The notes: a model not told the origin generated them from the letters alone. DNA of 64,000 nucleotides from Prochilodus magdalenae (GCA_024036415.1 JAMWET010000947.1:478501-542500); one strand, 5' to 3'. Shown: positions 49,203 through 60,712, numbered from the stretch's first letter. Program-made: numbers and translations.

Positions 49203-49623
49203 TGTAACTGGGAGGTTGAGGCATGTTGCAATCGCATAGCGGTTTTATTAAGGTTTGTCGGGGAGACAGGGGTCAAAACACAGGTAGGTATCAACAGGGA
49301 CCTGCCCATAAAGAGAGTGACGACAGGCAGAAACAAAACAAGGGTCAAAACTCAGAATTAAACACAAACACTACAAAACACAGGGAACAAAACCAGAAGG
49401 AAAACATGGCTTAGAACCCACAAGAGAAAACAGAGACTTCGCTACCAGACAGGGCAAACAAAGGGGTCTTAATAGAGCTCCAAATGAGGTCCTGATTAGC
49501 TTCAGGTGTGGGAGAGGGTGGAGCCAGTGGGGAGCAAGAAAAGCAGTGCAATAACGTGAAGTAACCAGAGGGGGCATTGATTGACATACAGACATGACCA
49601 GACAGACAGACAAGAATGTGACC
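49203..49623 (-). mobile_element. solo LTR with GAATC target duplication
   Basis: A 421-bp segment flanked on both sides by GAATC (49198-49202 and 49624-49628), a 5-bp target duplication as made by LTR retrotransposon integrases. The minus-strand 3' end reads CCTCCCAGTTACA; the 5' end reads GGTCACATTC, where TG is expected first and one base has changed. An AATAAA signal (49244-49249) lies about 45 nt from the 3' end, and TCTATTAAGACC is TATA-like. No internal coding region is attached, so this is a solo LTR left by recombination, probably Ty3/gypsy-like. Confidence 0.75.
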
Positions 49624-49699
49624 GAATCAACGGTCAGGAATTAAAATTGGTGGGTAGGTTTGACATTGTGGGACATGTGAATGATTCAGGTTTCACGCT

Positions 49700-50187
49700 C
49701 GGCCACGCATGTGATGTAAGCATGGACAGGTCTTATTCCTGTACCTGACTGAGCAGCCTCGATTGCAGACATTCAGTGACCCTCTATAAGTCATCCATCC
49801 AGCACCATTGGCAGACAACTGCACGATGCCAGACTACATCCAATCGGACTCCTAAACTCCACATCAGTGTCACCAGAGACTGCAGTGGTGTTGAGCCAGA
49901 CTGTCATGACATGAGTCCTGCTTTTGTCTTGGTGGAGAAGACCAACAGCACCAAGATGAACAGTTTGTTGTCATGCGTCACACGTCCAGAAGGTCTGATG
50001 TCCCTCCACCTCTACCCCTACCGCACACTTGCAGGAACTGTGTGAGAATATTCCAGCTGCATGGGATGGATTATCACAGGACGCCATTACGAACCTCTAC
50101 AACTTTATGCTGAGGCGTCTTACATGTTGCATTAGCAAACATAGCACTATACTGAGAGACACTACTTCTGTATGTGCAGCTCAGTAA
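49700..50187 (+). pseudogene. deleted mariner/Tc1-like transposase relic, copy B
   Basis: Plus-strand pieces in changing frames: HHWQTTAR near 49805, GVEPDCHDMSPAFVLVE (49890-49940), and in another frame LQELCENIPAAWDGLSQDAI followed by TNLYNFMLRRLTCCISKHS to the stop at 50185-50187. The last is a Tc1/mariner C-terminus. Nucleotide words ACTGCAGTGGTGTTGAGCCA, GACTGTCATGA, GAGAATATTCCAGCTGCATG and GGATTATCACAG match the minus-strand copy at 7332-7690. As there, the central catalytic region is missing. Wedged between two LTR-like elements. Confidence 0.65.
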
Positions 50188-50215
50188 ATATTGCCTATAT
50201 CAGTTTAAATTTATT

Positions 50216-50680
50216 TGTTACATTGGGGAACATGGAGGACATGGAGGCAGGATACAAACGCAAGTGAATTAACGACAAACTAACAGGAAAAACAAAAACC
50301 AAAGACACTAGAAAAACTAAAACAAAACAGTACAAAGAAACAGGGTAACAAAAACCATAACCGGGCAAAATGGACGGACATAGAAACAAGAGTAACAGAG
50401 TGGGAGACAAATCACTGAAATGTAAACAAACAACCGGCAAGGAGACAGAACACCCAACAAGAACAAAGGGCACAACATGGGGTATAAAACAACAAGGGCC
50501 AATGAGAGACACCTGGGAAGGGGCGGGGCTAGAAACAAGGGACCTGACTAGAGGGCGGAGACAGGAGGAGCACATGACCAAAACAAACAGAAGCACATGG
50601 AACAGAGTGACAGACCGCACATGGACATGACAGAAACAGGAAGCCAGATAAAACAGAACAGGACACAGCAAGGTGTGACA
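50216..50680 (-). mobile_element. LTR-like element (probable solo LTR)
   Basis: A 465-bp segment with TGTTAC at the plus-strand start and GTGACA at its end, so both ends form TG...CA. Flanks TTATT (50211-50215) and CTATT (50681-50685) agree at four of five bases, a slightly changed 5-bp target duplication. A TATAAAA-like core lies near 50483, and the GGGCGGGGC patch is typical of fish LTRs. The 158-codon minus-strand open frame (50195-50671) is read as fortuitous. Confidence 0.55.
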
Positions 50681-50774
50681 CTATTATTGTTTATTGTGCC
50701 CGGTAACCTTTATCTTCCTTCTCAATGGCATTGCAATCTGATACTTCTGGGTGCAACTGCTTTTGGTAAAGAGT

Positions 50775-50775
50775 G

Positions 50776-50858
<83 letters not shown>

Positions 50859-50860
50859 TA
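50775..50860. repeat. (TA)n microsatellite, interrupted
   Basis: Two TA runs separated by TTATATG, then TAATATTATA. Second long TA tract in the window. Confidence 0.95.
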
Positions 50861-51279
50861 TACATTTTATCAGTTTTAGGCTTTTGCTTTGGGGGATTCT
50901 ATACCTAAATAATGTTTATTTAATTACAATAAATTTTGGTTTGGTTTATTGTAAAAGACATGCCAAATAGGCAGAATGCTGTAATTATCAGATCAGTGAT
51001 ATTACTCTTGATGAGAATGTTTGAAGTGGACAGAGCTGAATAGGTTTTCTACTGGTCTCCAATTACCAATCACCAATGACTAATTGGCTCTCTTCTCACA
51101 CGGAGAATGTCTATCGCAGGCATGGGGTGGGGTTGGGTGGTGGCCATGCGAATGAGGGGGAGGCCATACTACCATACTATGGTACACACTCTCTCCCTCT
51201 CACTCTCTTTGTCTCTCTTTCTCTCTCCACAGGACACTGGGTGTAAACTGAAGGACTTATCTCTGAAACATGCACCCTG

Positions 51280-52005
51280 TTGCTCTGTTTTTCAGGGACC
51301 TGTAAGGAATTCATAAGAAAATTAATCAGAAAAGGGAAAACAGATGATTCCTCTCTGGTTCAGGAAATAGAGGTGGGCGCAACGTGTGTGTATGTGTTTC
51401 CCCTCTGTGTTCCTGTCATAAATCAGTCTGAGCTGGCACACAATTCAGGTTGCCACCACATAATTACGGACCCTCCTCCACCCCCGCAACAGCAGATAAA
51501 CCCACCAAAACACAACCTCATTAAAACCACTAAAACACAGCGAATGTTCGGCTCAATAATCACACTCCATAAACAAAGGCCTGTCCATGCTGGCCTGTAT
51601 GTTGATGAAGTGCTGCATAACTGCATTTTTTCTGTCAGAATGATTAATGGGGGAATTAAACAAATAATAAATAAAGACTCCTCTTCGTGGCGGAGCAAAA
51701 AGAGCGTCTCTCGCCTTCACATTGCCCTCAAATACCCGATTATCACTAACTTGAAAAATAGCCCAAATTACTCAGCCATTATTCTGCTGGTGTCGAGTCA
51801 CTGTAGACTGCTGAAGAAATTAGAATTCACTCAGCAGGCAGGAAGGCAGAGTGAATTCACGCTAAGGAATCAGACAGCTCAACAAAAGCACATGCAGTAC
51901 CTTCAGCCTGCTCTCAGAGGAACTCTGTTAATTTGGGCGCCCCCGCACTACCCGGCCAACATCAGCTGCTCAACAATGGCTGCAAACGCACTTCACAGAC
52001 TCTAG
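51280..52005 (+). other. 242-codon open frame in possible conserved DNA
   Basis: The longest open frame here not made of simple repeats (241 residues). It starts MLCFSGTCKEFIRKLI and ends STMAANALHRL. It has a DPPPPPQQQ stretch but no domain I recognise, no signal peptide and no membrane segment. Just upstream, CTCTCTCCACAG (to 51233) and CTCTGTTTTTCAG (to 51295) are strong acceptor-like sequences. A minus-strand frame of 91 codons overlaps, which favours low stop density from conserved noncoding DNA over a protein gene. TAAT-rich words (CATAATTACGG, AGAATGATTAATGGGGG) suit a developmental enhancer. Coding status unresolved. Confidence 0.3.
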
Positions 52006-52689
52006 ATGATAGTTTCTGCTTAGTTTTTGCGTTAACAGCCCTAAATGCACTTAAGGCATGCTTAGTGTCTGATGTTTGGAGCTATAAAGCTAACTGGCTA
52101 ACAAGTAATGGAAGCTTATACAGCACTTAGGGGAACTATGGAAACTGCATGCCTTAAAAATCACACCTCACCTCATACTGAGTGAAACTGTTAAGTAATC
52201 TCTACAGACTTGCTTAAGTGGCTTCTGACATGTATTCTTAAACATAGCATGTATTACCTGTCTGTGAGGGAGCTTTATCATAAACTCTGCAGACATGTGG
52301 TTGCTTTCGCTACCACTGGGAGTAATTGTAGATGTTTGTCTAGAATGGTATGGGTCACACCAAACCACTCTGTATGACTGTTTATATCTTAATGACTTTG
52401 GAATTGGAAAAAAATGGGAATTTTAACTGTAGGAGTTATCTTTCCCATTAAGCTCATCACTTACCCCAGTGGTGTCTTTGGAGCAATACCGAAACGAAAG
52501 TAACCGTTAACACAGAGTGTGTTTACATGCACATAATATTTCAGTCATAACAGATTTTGGCAGATATCTGCTTATTATTATGTGGTCATGTAATCAACAT
52601 GCTCAGAGTAAAGTCTAGAAATCCTGTAAAGAAATCTGGCAGCAGGAAAGAGAGCTGGATTTGAGCTCAGTCAAAGGGTTTCTCAGCTA

Positions 52690-53060
52690 CAAATGATTTG
52701 TTCTAAAGGCATTCTGAGAATATGCACTGTAATGTCCATTAATGTTTTCAGAGGGAAGTTTTCTTTTGGTTCCCAGAATGTTCTTTCTAAAGGTAGAAGA
52801 ACATTCTCTAAAAACATGTCAGGTCCCAGTAACATCCATGAAAATGGAATGTTGCACTGATGTTCTTCTATTGTTGTCATGTAACATAATCCTTAAAACA
52901 TTCTCTGAATGTTGCAGTTATAGCATTTTGTCTTGGTTAACAATTAAACTTATAGGAACATTGTATTACATTATAAACGATAAAAAAACCTTTAAAGCTA
53001 TTAGAACTTGTAGATAACCTTTAGCCAAAGTTGGGAATGTTCCCTGCTAGCTAGGTTTTA
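52690..53060. repeat. decayed GGAACATTC-type fish repeat
   Basis: Recurring words AGAATGTTCTTTC, GAACATTCTCTAAA, AACATTCTCTGAATGTTGC, TAGGAACATTGT and finally GGGAATGTTCCCTGCTAGCT. The order resembles a well-known fish repeat built from GGAACGTTCT units and ending GTTCCCTGCTAGCTGGG. Units are diverged, and limits are approximate. Confidence 0.5.
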
Positions 53061-56000
53061 GCATGTATATACATTTACTCAGATTTGTGCATATGTGAAA
53101 ACAGAGCATGGTACTGGAAAACAAGCAGCAGTTAACACAACTACTATGTGATGGCAACAAAACACTTTTGTAGTTATGCTGAAATCAAATGAGACTTAAA
53201 TATTCTGCATGTAGAGGATGCAGAGCTGCATCATGACCTTTTTTTAAGGTTATGGTTGTTTCAGCTGTATGAATGAGACTCCATACAGGACAGCCAATCA
53301 GACCAGAGCTCAAGGTACTACAACAAAACAACGCTCTCAGGCCAGAAACATACTTCATGCGCGGATATAAACACAGAGCTATGCAACCACACTTTCATGG
53401 AAATATAAAAACATGTTTATGATCCAACATCAGCTCATTATTCCCATATAACAGGTAAAGACTTTTCACACTAGGGTTTTTTTTCGAACCTAGGACTGCT
53501 AGCTCTATGAGTTTGGTACATTTGAGTACCGAGGGTGAAAGCTGTTTTTAAGCCCAGTAGAAGTCCATAAAACCAATGTCTGGTCTGATGTGCGCTTCCA
53601 GCAAACTTAGGTGCACTCCGCTGTGCATGTGGAAACTACATGCTCCCTGTACTGTGTGTGGGGTTCTGTAATTGGCTTTTTTTTGTAACTACTTTGATTT
53701 AGCTTGTCACATGGCAGAAAAACTTGAGATGTATCCTAAAAGTGCTGTTCTTCATTGTCTGTGTGTTTGGAAGCAAGGAAAATAATAAAAAGCAGCAAAC
53801 AGACAAAACTAGTGCCTACCATTGTGCAAAGCTGCATGCAGAAATGTGATGTATGGGCATACGCAGTTGATTCACAGTTAGGATGGAATTCTTTTGTGTG
53901 AAAGCAAACCAAAAAGAATGAGCCTTTTACTCCAAAGGAGCCAGAATCGCACAGTCATCAATCGCACAGGAGACCCTGCACTGATATGTCATTATTTGAC
54001 ATGTAAACTCTGACAGAAATTAGACTAATGTTTGATCTAAAATCTACCAAGTGCCTGCAAAATATTTTACATGTTTGCTTATGCAGATTTTAAAACAAAT
54101 GTCAGCTGAGATTACACCCTTTTAACCCAGATGGAATTCTTATTGATGAAAGCAGACTAGAGATAATGAGCCCCTCCTACAGACAAGCCCAGAATTGGTC
54201 CTAAGTGTGGAGTCAAGTATTCAGGACAACTGTGAAAGTACCCTTAATAACACTGTGCTCTGTTGAAACAGGGACGTCAAGGGCTTGTACTCTATACCAT
54301 TCTTGTGTTTGGAGATAATAGCGCTTCTAAAGCTCTGAGACAGCTATCTTGTCTCCAGAGCTTTGAAAAGGGATCAGGAAAAGAAAAGTATTTTGAAGCT
54401 TCAAAGCTGTAACTCGTTGGTTAGTTGAGGTCATGTGAGCCTTTATTTACAGCAAGAGAGTCTAATCCAGTGTACCCTGATTGGAATTCTATTATGCTAA
54501 TAACTGTGCTGTGTCCATATTTATGTTTTTATAGATTTTGCTCTTTATGCCTTACGGTAGTGTAATGAATGTGAGTGTATATAGACCAAAGACGTTTTAC
54601 TGAACATCTGTTTGATGTTGACTAACTACCATGAAGTAATACACTAGTTAACATGAAGTAATGCGTTAACAGTAAACATGTAACTGTAACTGTAAACATG
54701 CACTTGTTGAATGTTTACTGAACATTAGTTAAGCAATGTGACCATTGTTAGGGTATTACTTCATATAAACAAATATATTACTTCATATTTGTTAATGTAA
54801 AGTGATACCCAGGGTTGTATCTCACAATGCAGAAAATTAATAGACTGGCTTTCAATTCCTGCCACAAATGGCATTTTCTGATTAAACTAAATAATAATGA
54901 CCTGAAATCTGTGTGGAAACAGCTAGTGTTTCATTAAACAATATCACAGTGCAATCCAGTCTTTGTGCAGTGATAAAACATGGTGCAACACAAAAACAAA
55001 TCAGATTCCAAAGTCTGATACATTTCACTCTGGCCAGTGTGGGCATGCATACCAAGAAACCCCTCTGGCAGCACATTTAAACGAGTTACAGGAGCCATCC
55101 AATAGTTCTCAGAATGAAAGGCTGCATGACACAAAAATGTATTTAGGAATTTGCAGGAGTGGCACAAGTGTGAATGAGTAAAGGTGATGTGGAGGTCTCT
55201 CTAAGCTGTTTGTATCCATTGCAACCGTGGAAAATGCTGTAGGTGAACGTAGTGCTATTCAGAGTCTCACCACAGATGTCATTCCTAATAGTGATAATGA
55301 GTGCTGTTCACTAATGAGCTGATGTCACCCGCCCTGCTAATAAGTCTTACACTAATTAGAGCGTTAATAATGTCCCTAGCACCTAAAACATGCTGCATCT
55401 GCAATAAACTAACGGCAGAAAACACGAAGACAGAGAACAGAAACACTGCTTTATCCCCCACATACACCGCACAGAAACCCACTTTGTTCACCTCCTGCAG
55501 GAGAGCAAGGAATAGAAAGAAAACGAGGGACCATAGAGACCCTATTCAGCTCCAACCGCACTACGTCACCTCCTCCTACTTTTAATTATAGCCACCAGGG
55601 CCCAGATGTGCAGGCAATTACACATTCAATTTCCTCTCAATTTAGGCACTATGCAAACAATTCAGTGAAAGTCAAACGGCATGGCTTATCTATTCTTCAT
55701 TTCTGTTGGGATGCTGGCTCACTGAGTGGATTGCCTATGAAAAAGAAGCATACCTAAATACATAAATAGTACATGTACAGTATAGACAGAATACTAAATG
55801 TGCATTAATGTTAGAAAAACATGCTTTTCTGAATTCTCTAAACAGTAATCATAATCATAACTAATTATACCGTCAGGAAGCAGCATAAAGATATTTCCTA
55901 ACATACTGAAGCATACTTCACTGCGGTCAACGTATACCCAAATCTATACATGTTTCAAATGTAGTAGAATTTGAGAAAATTCCTGTAAAGTTAACCTCAC

Positions 56001-56630
56001 TGTAAAATAAGTTATTTTTTACAACTTACAACTGAAGCGCACTGTAAGTACGTATTTCAGTATCACTTGAATAGAATTTCAGTAATTATACATTGTGTGT
56101 ACTAACTATTAAGTCGTTTGCATGTATATTTAAGTCTTAAAGCTCTAGGGCATATTTGCATAATTGTTCTGGTATTTGGCTTGGTTCATTCTATTGCTTA
56201 TTACGGAGTAAAAAAATATATGATTGGGATAAGGTCACAATTTTTTATTGATTGTCTCCCCTTGATTCCTGCTGAGGACTTTATTATGCTGAATACCAGC
56301 TGTCTTTGTTTAAAACCAATGAACATTAAAATATAGAGCTAAAACTCAGTATTAACTGAGTTTAATTTATTTTGGTGTCTGCTTTTTTCATTTTAAGTGG
56401 ATTTCCTGTTTGTGGATTGAAACCCTGCCACCATGCCTTTATACCGCCCATTTTCCAGTGCAGAATCTGAGTTGAGAGCATGTGGACTCTCTATGCCTTA
56501 GTGTGACTGGTTTGTGGTTATTGACTGTTTTAGCAGTACATTTCTGATCATCAGACAGACATGACATCAGAGTCAACCAGAGGATTGCTTGAGACACAAG
56601 GAGAAGTTCCAAATGCAGTATTAAACACTC
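53060..56630. other. intergenic; possible conserved noncoding segment 55250-55720
   Basis: No gene recognised. Most is AT-rich. At 55250-55720 the texture changes: longer high-complexity words with homeodomain-type sites (CACTAATTAGAGCGTTAATA, CTTTTAATTATAGCC, CAGGCAATTACACATTCAAT) and open frames on both strands without domains. This is how vertebrate conserved noncoding elements in gene deserts often look, but conservation cannot be shown from one sequence. Confidence 0.35.
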
Positions 56631-56632
56631 TG

Positions 56633-56635
<3 letters not shown>

Positions 56636-56691
<56 letters not shown>

Positions 56692-56750
56692 ATTATATCA
56701 ATTATATATTATATTATATATAATATATATGTATATATTGAAGTATTAAA
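56636..56750. repeat. (TA)n microsatellite with AT-rich extension
   Basis: About 50 bp of pure TA, then ATTATAAATTATATC-type degenerate AT sequence. Confidence 0.95.
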
Positions 56751-56910
56751 GTGTATTTAATGATATTAAAATCAAATTTCATATGCATTTAAATGCTGTT
56801 AACTGCAGTATAACTCGATAACTAGCAATAAAGTGATTTAGAACACCCAGTAATATACTGTAGCGACCTGCTACAGACTGCTTTGCTGACTCCGACTAGA
56901 GGTGTGGCAA

Positions 56911-57009
56911 TACACACACACACGCACACAGACACATGCACACACACGCACACACACACATGCACACACACGCACACACGCACACGCACACACACACACA
57001 CACACACCT

Positions 57010-57040
<31 letters not shown>

Positions 57041-57052
57041 CACACACACACA
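56911..57052. repeat. (CA)n microsatellite, compound
   Basis: CA runs broken by CG, TG and CCTA units over about 140 bp. The minus-strand frames of 60 codons (Cys, Val) are artefacts. Confidence 0.95.
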
Positions 57053-57059
57053 CTTAGTT

Positions 57060-58265
57060 TGAAGAGGAGTTACTCGTAGAGTTACTAGTAAGTATGTCAC
57101 TTTATATGTACCTTGACTACTGTGTATGTAGATTCATAAGTTGTCTCAAAATTCTATATTTGGTGTGTATTAAAGTATACAGCTTTGAAAAGCACACTTA
57201 AATGCTCTTTTCTTTTCCAAGTGTAAAGAGTTCCAGGTAAGAAAATAGCACCCTGGAAGACCCGGAGGGCAAACCATTCCCAAACCATATGAGACTATTC
57301 AGACTAAGCGGAGACAGGCATGTTTCACAAGAGCACTGTATTGCATACTTATACCCTGAGCTGCCATCCAAAATGCAAACAATGCCTATGGAACATCTGC
57401 ACACTCATAAAAACAGATGGTCTTTTGCTGTTTTACATATTTTACCTACTTTTTGTTTTTTTTTAAAACAACAATAACTTGACTGAAGGCCAAGAGCAGC
57501 TGCACTGTTTCATAACAAAAAGGGGACAACAAAAGTTCTAGATGCTTTGAACAAACCCTCATTGCCTGATAAAAGCCATTGTAAATCATCTAACGTGTGA
57601 CAAATTGCTAATTAGCATTAAATTAGCCTTTGCATTCTCATGATTGTGCTGTTTCTGTAGATTCCTCTCATTGAGTAAAAGTAATAAGCAAAGGTAAAAG
57701 CCAACTTTGAGAAAGAAGCAGCTTTCAGGAAACTTGCAGAATAACACTGTCAAAAGCACCAGTCATTAAATGGATATATAATTACTATAATTACTGTTGG
57801 AATAAATATCCAACACTTGAGTAAATTTGAAAGTTTGCATAGATTCCCTATAGTTATTAAATGTCATTCAATAAGAGTAAATAACAGATAAATAGCATCT
57901 GTATATCATTCATAAAGTAGCGTTTCTTCAGAGGCTGAAGGGAACAGTAGACAATACCTTTCTTTCCTTTTTCCTTTTTGTCTTGTCCACTTCAGCAAAA
58001 CACATGAAGAATATTAATCCTGAAAAACTACAGAACTGGCACGGATACCAAAAAAATCTCATCCCATCTGTCTGCCTGTGTGCGTATATCGACTTTCAAC
58101 AAAACAGAAAATGATCAATAATGCAGCCTATTTAAGACACTGCAGAAAGCAGTGGATATACTGTGCACCCACAGTGAGTCCTTTCACAAGGAAGAGCTCC
58201 AAATAAAGGAATACTGATATATATATCCAAACATCAACTTTCTGCTGTTAAACTTCATTGCTTCT
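57060..58265. other. intergenic, possible 3' flank of the candidate gene
   Basis: No recognised gene. If the minus-strand exon at 58270-58521 is real, its 3' UTR would run into this interval. I see no canonical AATAAA on the minus strand in the first few hundred bases below 58270, which counts against a nearby transcript end. Confidence 0.35.
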
Positions 58266-58269
58266 TCTT

Positions 58270-58521
58270 TCAGCAACCAAACCAGTGGTTCCTAAGTGGT
58301 GGCTCAGATGTGATATAACTGCTGAGGTTGAAGGTAAAATTGTGTTCATTTGGCAGAGACTGCGTGTAAAACATTGATCGGTAACTATTGGGTGCCAGGG
58401 AGAAAAGGCCACAAGTGCAGAGTGGGTTCTTAAAGTTTCTCCAATAATCACAGTCATTGTTCATAGCGGGGGTCACAGCACAGGCAGACAGGGGCAACAT
58501 AGGATAATTCATAATCGGTCG
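58270..58521 (-). CDS. candidate terminal coding exon of an unrecognised gene
   Basis: On the minus strand a strong acceptor (TTTGTTTTTACAG, to 58522) is followed by 83 open codons ending in TGA at 58272-58270. The frame begins RPIMNYPMLPLSACAVTP and continues with NNDCDYWRNFKNPLCTCGLF, SLAPNSYRSMFYTQSLP and NFTFNLSSY, ending PPLRNHWFGC. Codon choice favours CTG, GTG, ACC, TTC and GGC, unlike the AT-rich surroundings. An ATG at the fourth codon, with A at -3, would allow an 80-residue protein starting in this exon. It has five Cys, an NFT and an NLS glycosylation-type sequon, and no obvious signal peptide or membrane segment. I do not recognise the family. TATA-type promoters with splice donors on the same strand lie at 60437-60490 and 62194-62248. 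Alternatively it is a chance frame. Confidence 0.4.
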   Translation of the reverse strand, partial: RPIMNYPMLPLSACAVTPAMNNDCDYWRNFKNPLCTCGLFSLAPNSYRSMFYTQSLPNEHNFTFNLSSYITSEPPLRNHWFGC

Positions 58522-58728
58522 CTGTAAAAACAAACAGGCAAAGTCAAACCAGGACACTATTAAACCAAACTGGATATTAGAAAACTATAAAAAAATCCTG
58601 GAGAAGCTCTGAAATGGGGCTCTTATCAATGTCCCCTACACTAAAAAGCATGGGTGCTATAGAAATAGAAGTAAAGAAATAACTAGTTTTGCTCACACGC
58701 TGTGTTATGAATGTTCTGTGTTGGGTGC

Positions 58729-58847
58729 TATCTATCTATCTATCTATAGTATCTGTGGGATTCTAGGTGGTGGACTCTCTGTATCTATACCCTATCTATC
58801 TTTTTGAGTCAGGTTTATTCTATCTAATGTTACTTATCTATCTATAA

Positions 58848-58904
<57 letters not shown>

Positions 58905-58921
58905 GCACTCTATCTATCTAT
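58729..58921. repeat. (ATCT)n / GATA microsatellite, interrupted
   Basis: Several ATCT blocks, the longest about 60 bp (58845-58905), are separated by GTATCTGTGGG and TTTTTGAGTCAGG inserts. Confidence 0.95.
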
Positions 58922-58924
58922 AAA

Positions 58925-59033
58925 TCCTAACCTGATCTGTGTTTCATTATACTGGATAAAGAACCCTGTGTTTTGTTATACTGATGATAAAGCTGAATTG
59001 AATTGAATTGAATTGAATTGAATTGAATTGAAT
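58925..59033 (+). mobile_element. retroposon 3' tail with (AATTG)8
   Basis: TTTTGTTATACTGATGATAA AGCTGAATTG followed by about eight AATTG units resembles LINE or SINE 3' tails ending ATAAAGTTGAATTGAATTG. No body is recognisable upstream because the GATA repeat interrupts. Confidence 0.4.
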
Positions 59034-59039
59034 CTGTAT

Positions 59040-60240
59040 GACTGTAGCTAGATTTCTATATGGTGCAGTAGTTTAAACAGATGAGCAACGTCTCAGCAAA
59101 AACATGAGCACTGTGTTCTGTTAAGTCTGAAAGTGCATCACATGCTAGCACAGTAAAAAATAACGGTTCCTCAAGGATCCTACAGCCATGAGTTCAAGTA
59201 CAAAACCATTTCATGTTTAAATTGTTCTTTGCATGGTGAGATGGATCTTCATATTGATGGAGAATGTGTTGTATATGCTTCTACATAGCAGTTAAAATGA
59301 CCCTTTTATTTTTTCAAGCCTAACATTTTTATTATACACTGTTTATATCCAGACATATTAAGGCAAAAACAGTGATCAGAGGATGGAGTTATAATGGCGA
59401 CCGAAAGGTCAAGATGAGTTACTGAATATACTATGCTAAAGTGCTACAATCTTTGTTTATTTAAGATCTAAAGGAGGAATAATAACTATTGTTATTTGAC
59501 ATTCTATTGTTATTTACAGCAAAATCCTCTTCCTCTTGCTCCCTCTCTCAGACACACAAAAGCACACTTGTTTTAGCTTGTTTAATGAGAAATGCAATAT
59601 AAATCTCCTCTGTGTATAAAAGTACGGAAAGATAGCTACCCATGTCAGTGTGAATTACACCCACTGGTGCCCTTTCCTGGTAGTAAACCATTATAGAAGT
59701 GGCTTTGTAGAGGAGTTAATTGTTCTTCTGCACAGCAGCAGTGCAGGTCTGCTTTAGCACACACACACACAGAGCTCGGTGGGCTGTGAGTGTGTGGGGG
59801 GTTGCTACTGTGCCTCCTGGGTAGACAGCTCTGCTCTTAATAGCTGTGCTGGCTATAAATGGATGGAGAAGCAGGGTGATCTCTCCATTAGCAGATAAGG
59901 ACAGAGACTGAGGGTGCTGGTGGACAGGGGTTAACACCCTCCTGGTTCTAATCTGGACAACACCTCCAGGAATGGCCTCATTCTCACAGTATTAGTTGCC
60001 TTAGGTTTAAAATCAACAGTCATTGCACACACATATTGAGAGATTTCCATTGAACTAAATTACCCTACTGAAAGTGCTGATACACCCAGTGGCAGTATAT
60101 TAGTCTCTAAATAGGTAGTATAACAGAGTATACTGTCCCTTCCTATAGCCTCCCACCCAACAACACGAACACACAATTTCTCCATGTACTCTACAATTAA
60201 TGGACCTACATCTGGGCTAAAATGCTTGTGTGATCTGTAT
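59040..60240. other. intergenic or intron of the candidate gene
   Basis: If the promoter at 60454-60490 drives the exon at 58270-58521, this is intron. No further exon is convincing. The stretch 59570-59960 has balanced composition and may be conserved; its 73-codon minus-strand frame shows no domain. Confidence 0.3.
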
Positions 60241-60242
60241 AC

Positions 60243-60712
60243 TTATTCTGTATATTGGAATGATATTGTTTTGTCTCTTATTTGTGGAAGAGGGTGTGAT
60301 GATCTTAATCCTTAATGGAAAAGGTTTCCTCAAGCAGTATTACTGGAATTTAGAAGCAGGCTCAACTAAGAAAGAAGTTCTGTATGAAGTAATCAAGTAA
60401 ACACTCATTTGGCTTGAAATGCAAAATATATTCTCACCTTTAAACTAGCTGGCAAACTGAGGGGACTTCTGTATGACTGAACTTTTATACCAGCTCTTTC
60501 GCTAAATGTGTGACCCTAACCTGATTATTTTACGTTATGTTAATCAATTCATCAGTAAATTCACCTAAAGAGCAACGAGAGGACATTATTAGCTCGTGAT
60601 CACTTTGCAATCACTGGTATGATTACATTCCTGGACTTTTGAAACTGCAAGTCTTGAGAAAAATTCTCCATTTAACCAGACTACAGAATAACGTTTCTTA
60701 ATCTAATGTAAT
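60243..60712. repeat. 470-bp direct duplication, copy 1
   Basis: Matches 62001-62470 over exactly 470 bp with no gaps and about 13 substitutions counted by eye (about 97% identity). Both begin TTATTCTGTATATTGGAATG-type sequence and end TTAATCTAATGTAAT. The copies are in the same orientation, 1758 bp apart. No terminal inverted repeats or target duplications are visible at the borders. Confidence 0.95.
60437..60490 (-). promoter_or_regulatory. candidate TATA/initiator promoter, copy 1
   Basis: Minus strand: GTATAAAAG at 60490-60482, then an initiator TCAGTTT (60460-60454) whose A (60458) is 31 bp below the first T of the TATA box, the normal spacing. Twenty-one bases further AAAG|GTGAGA gives a splice donor at 60437. 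The orientation points to the exon at 58270-58521. The predicted first exon would be only about 21 nt, which is short, so the donor may be fortuitous. Confidence 0.3.

Noticed and set aside
50195..50671. 158-codon minus-strand frame rich in Leu, Val and Phe, possible membrane protein
   Set aside because: It coincides with an LTR-like element with TG...CA ends, is low complexity in character and shows no known family.
58729..59033. ATCT and AATTG arrays as a CRISPR-like or regulatory array
   Set aside because: They are plain microsatellites with 4- and 5-bp units in a vertebrate genome; the AATTG run is a retroposon tail.
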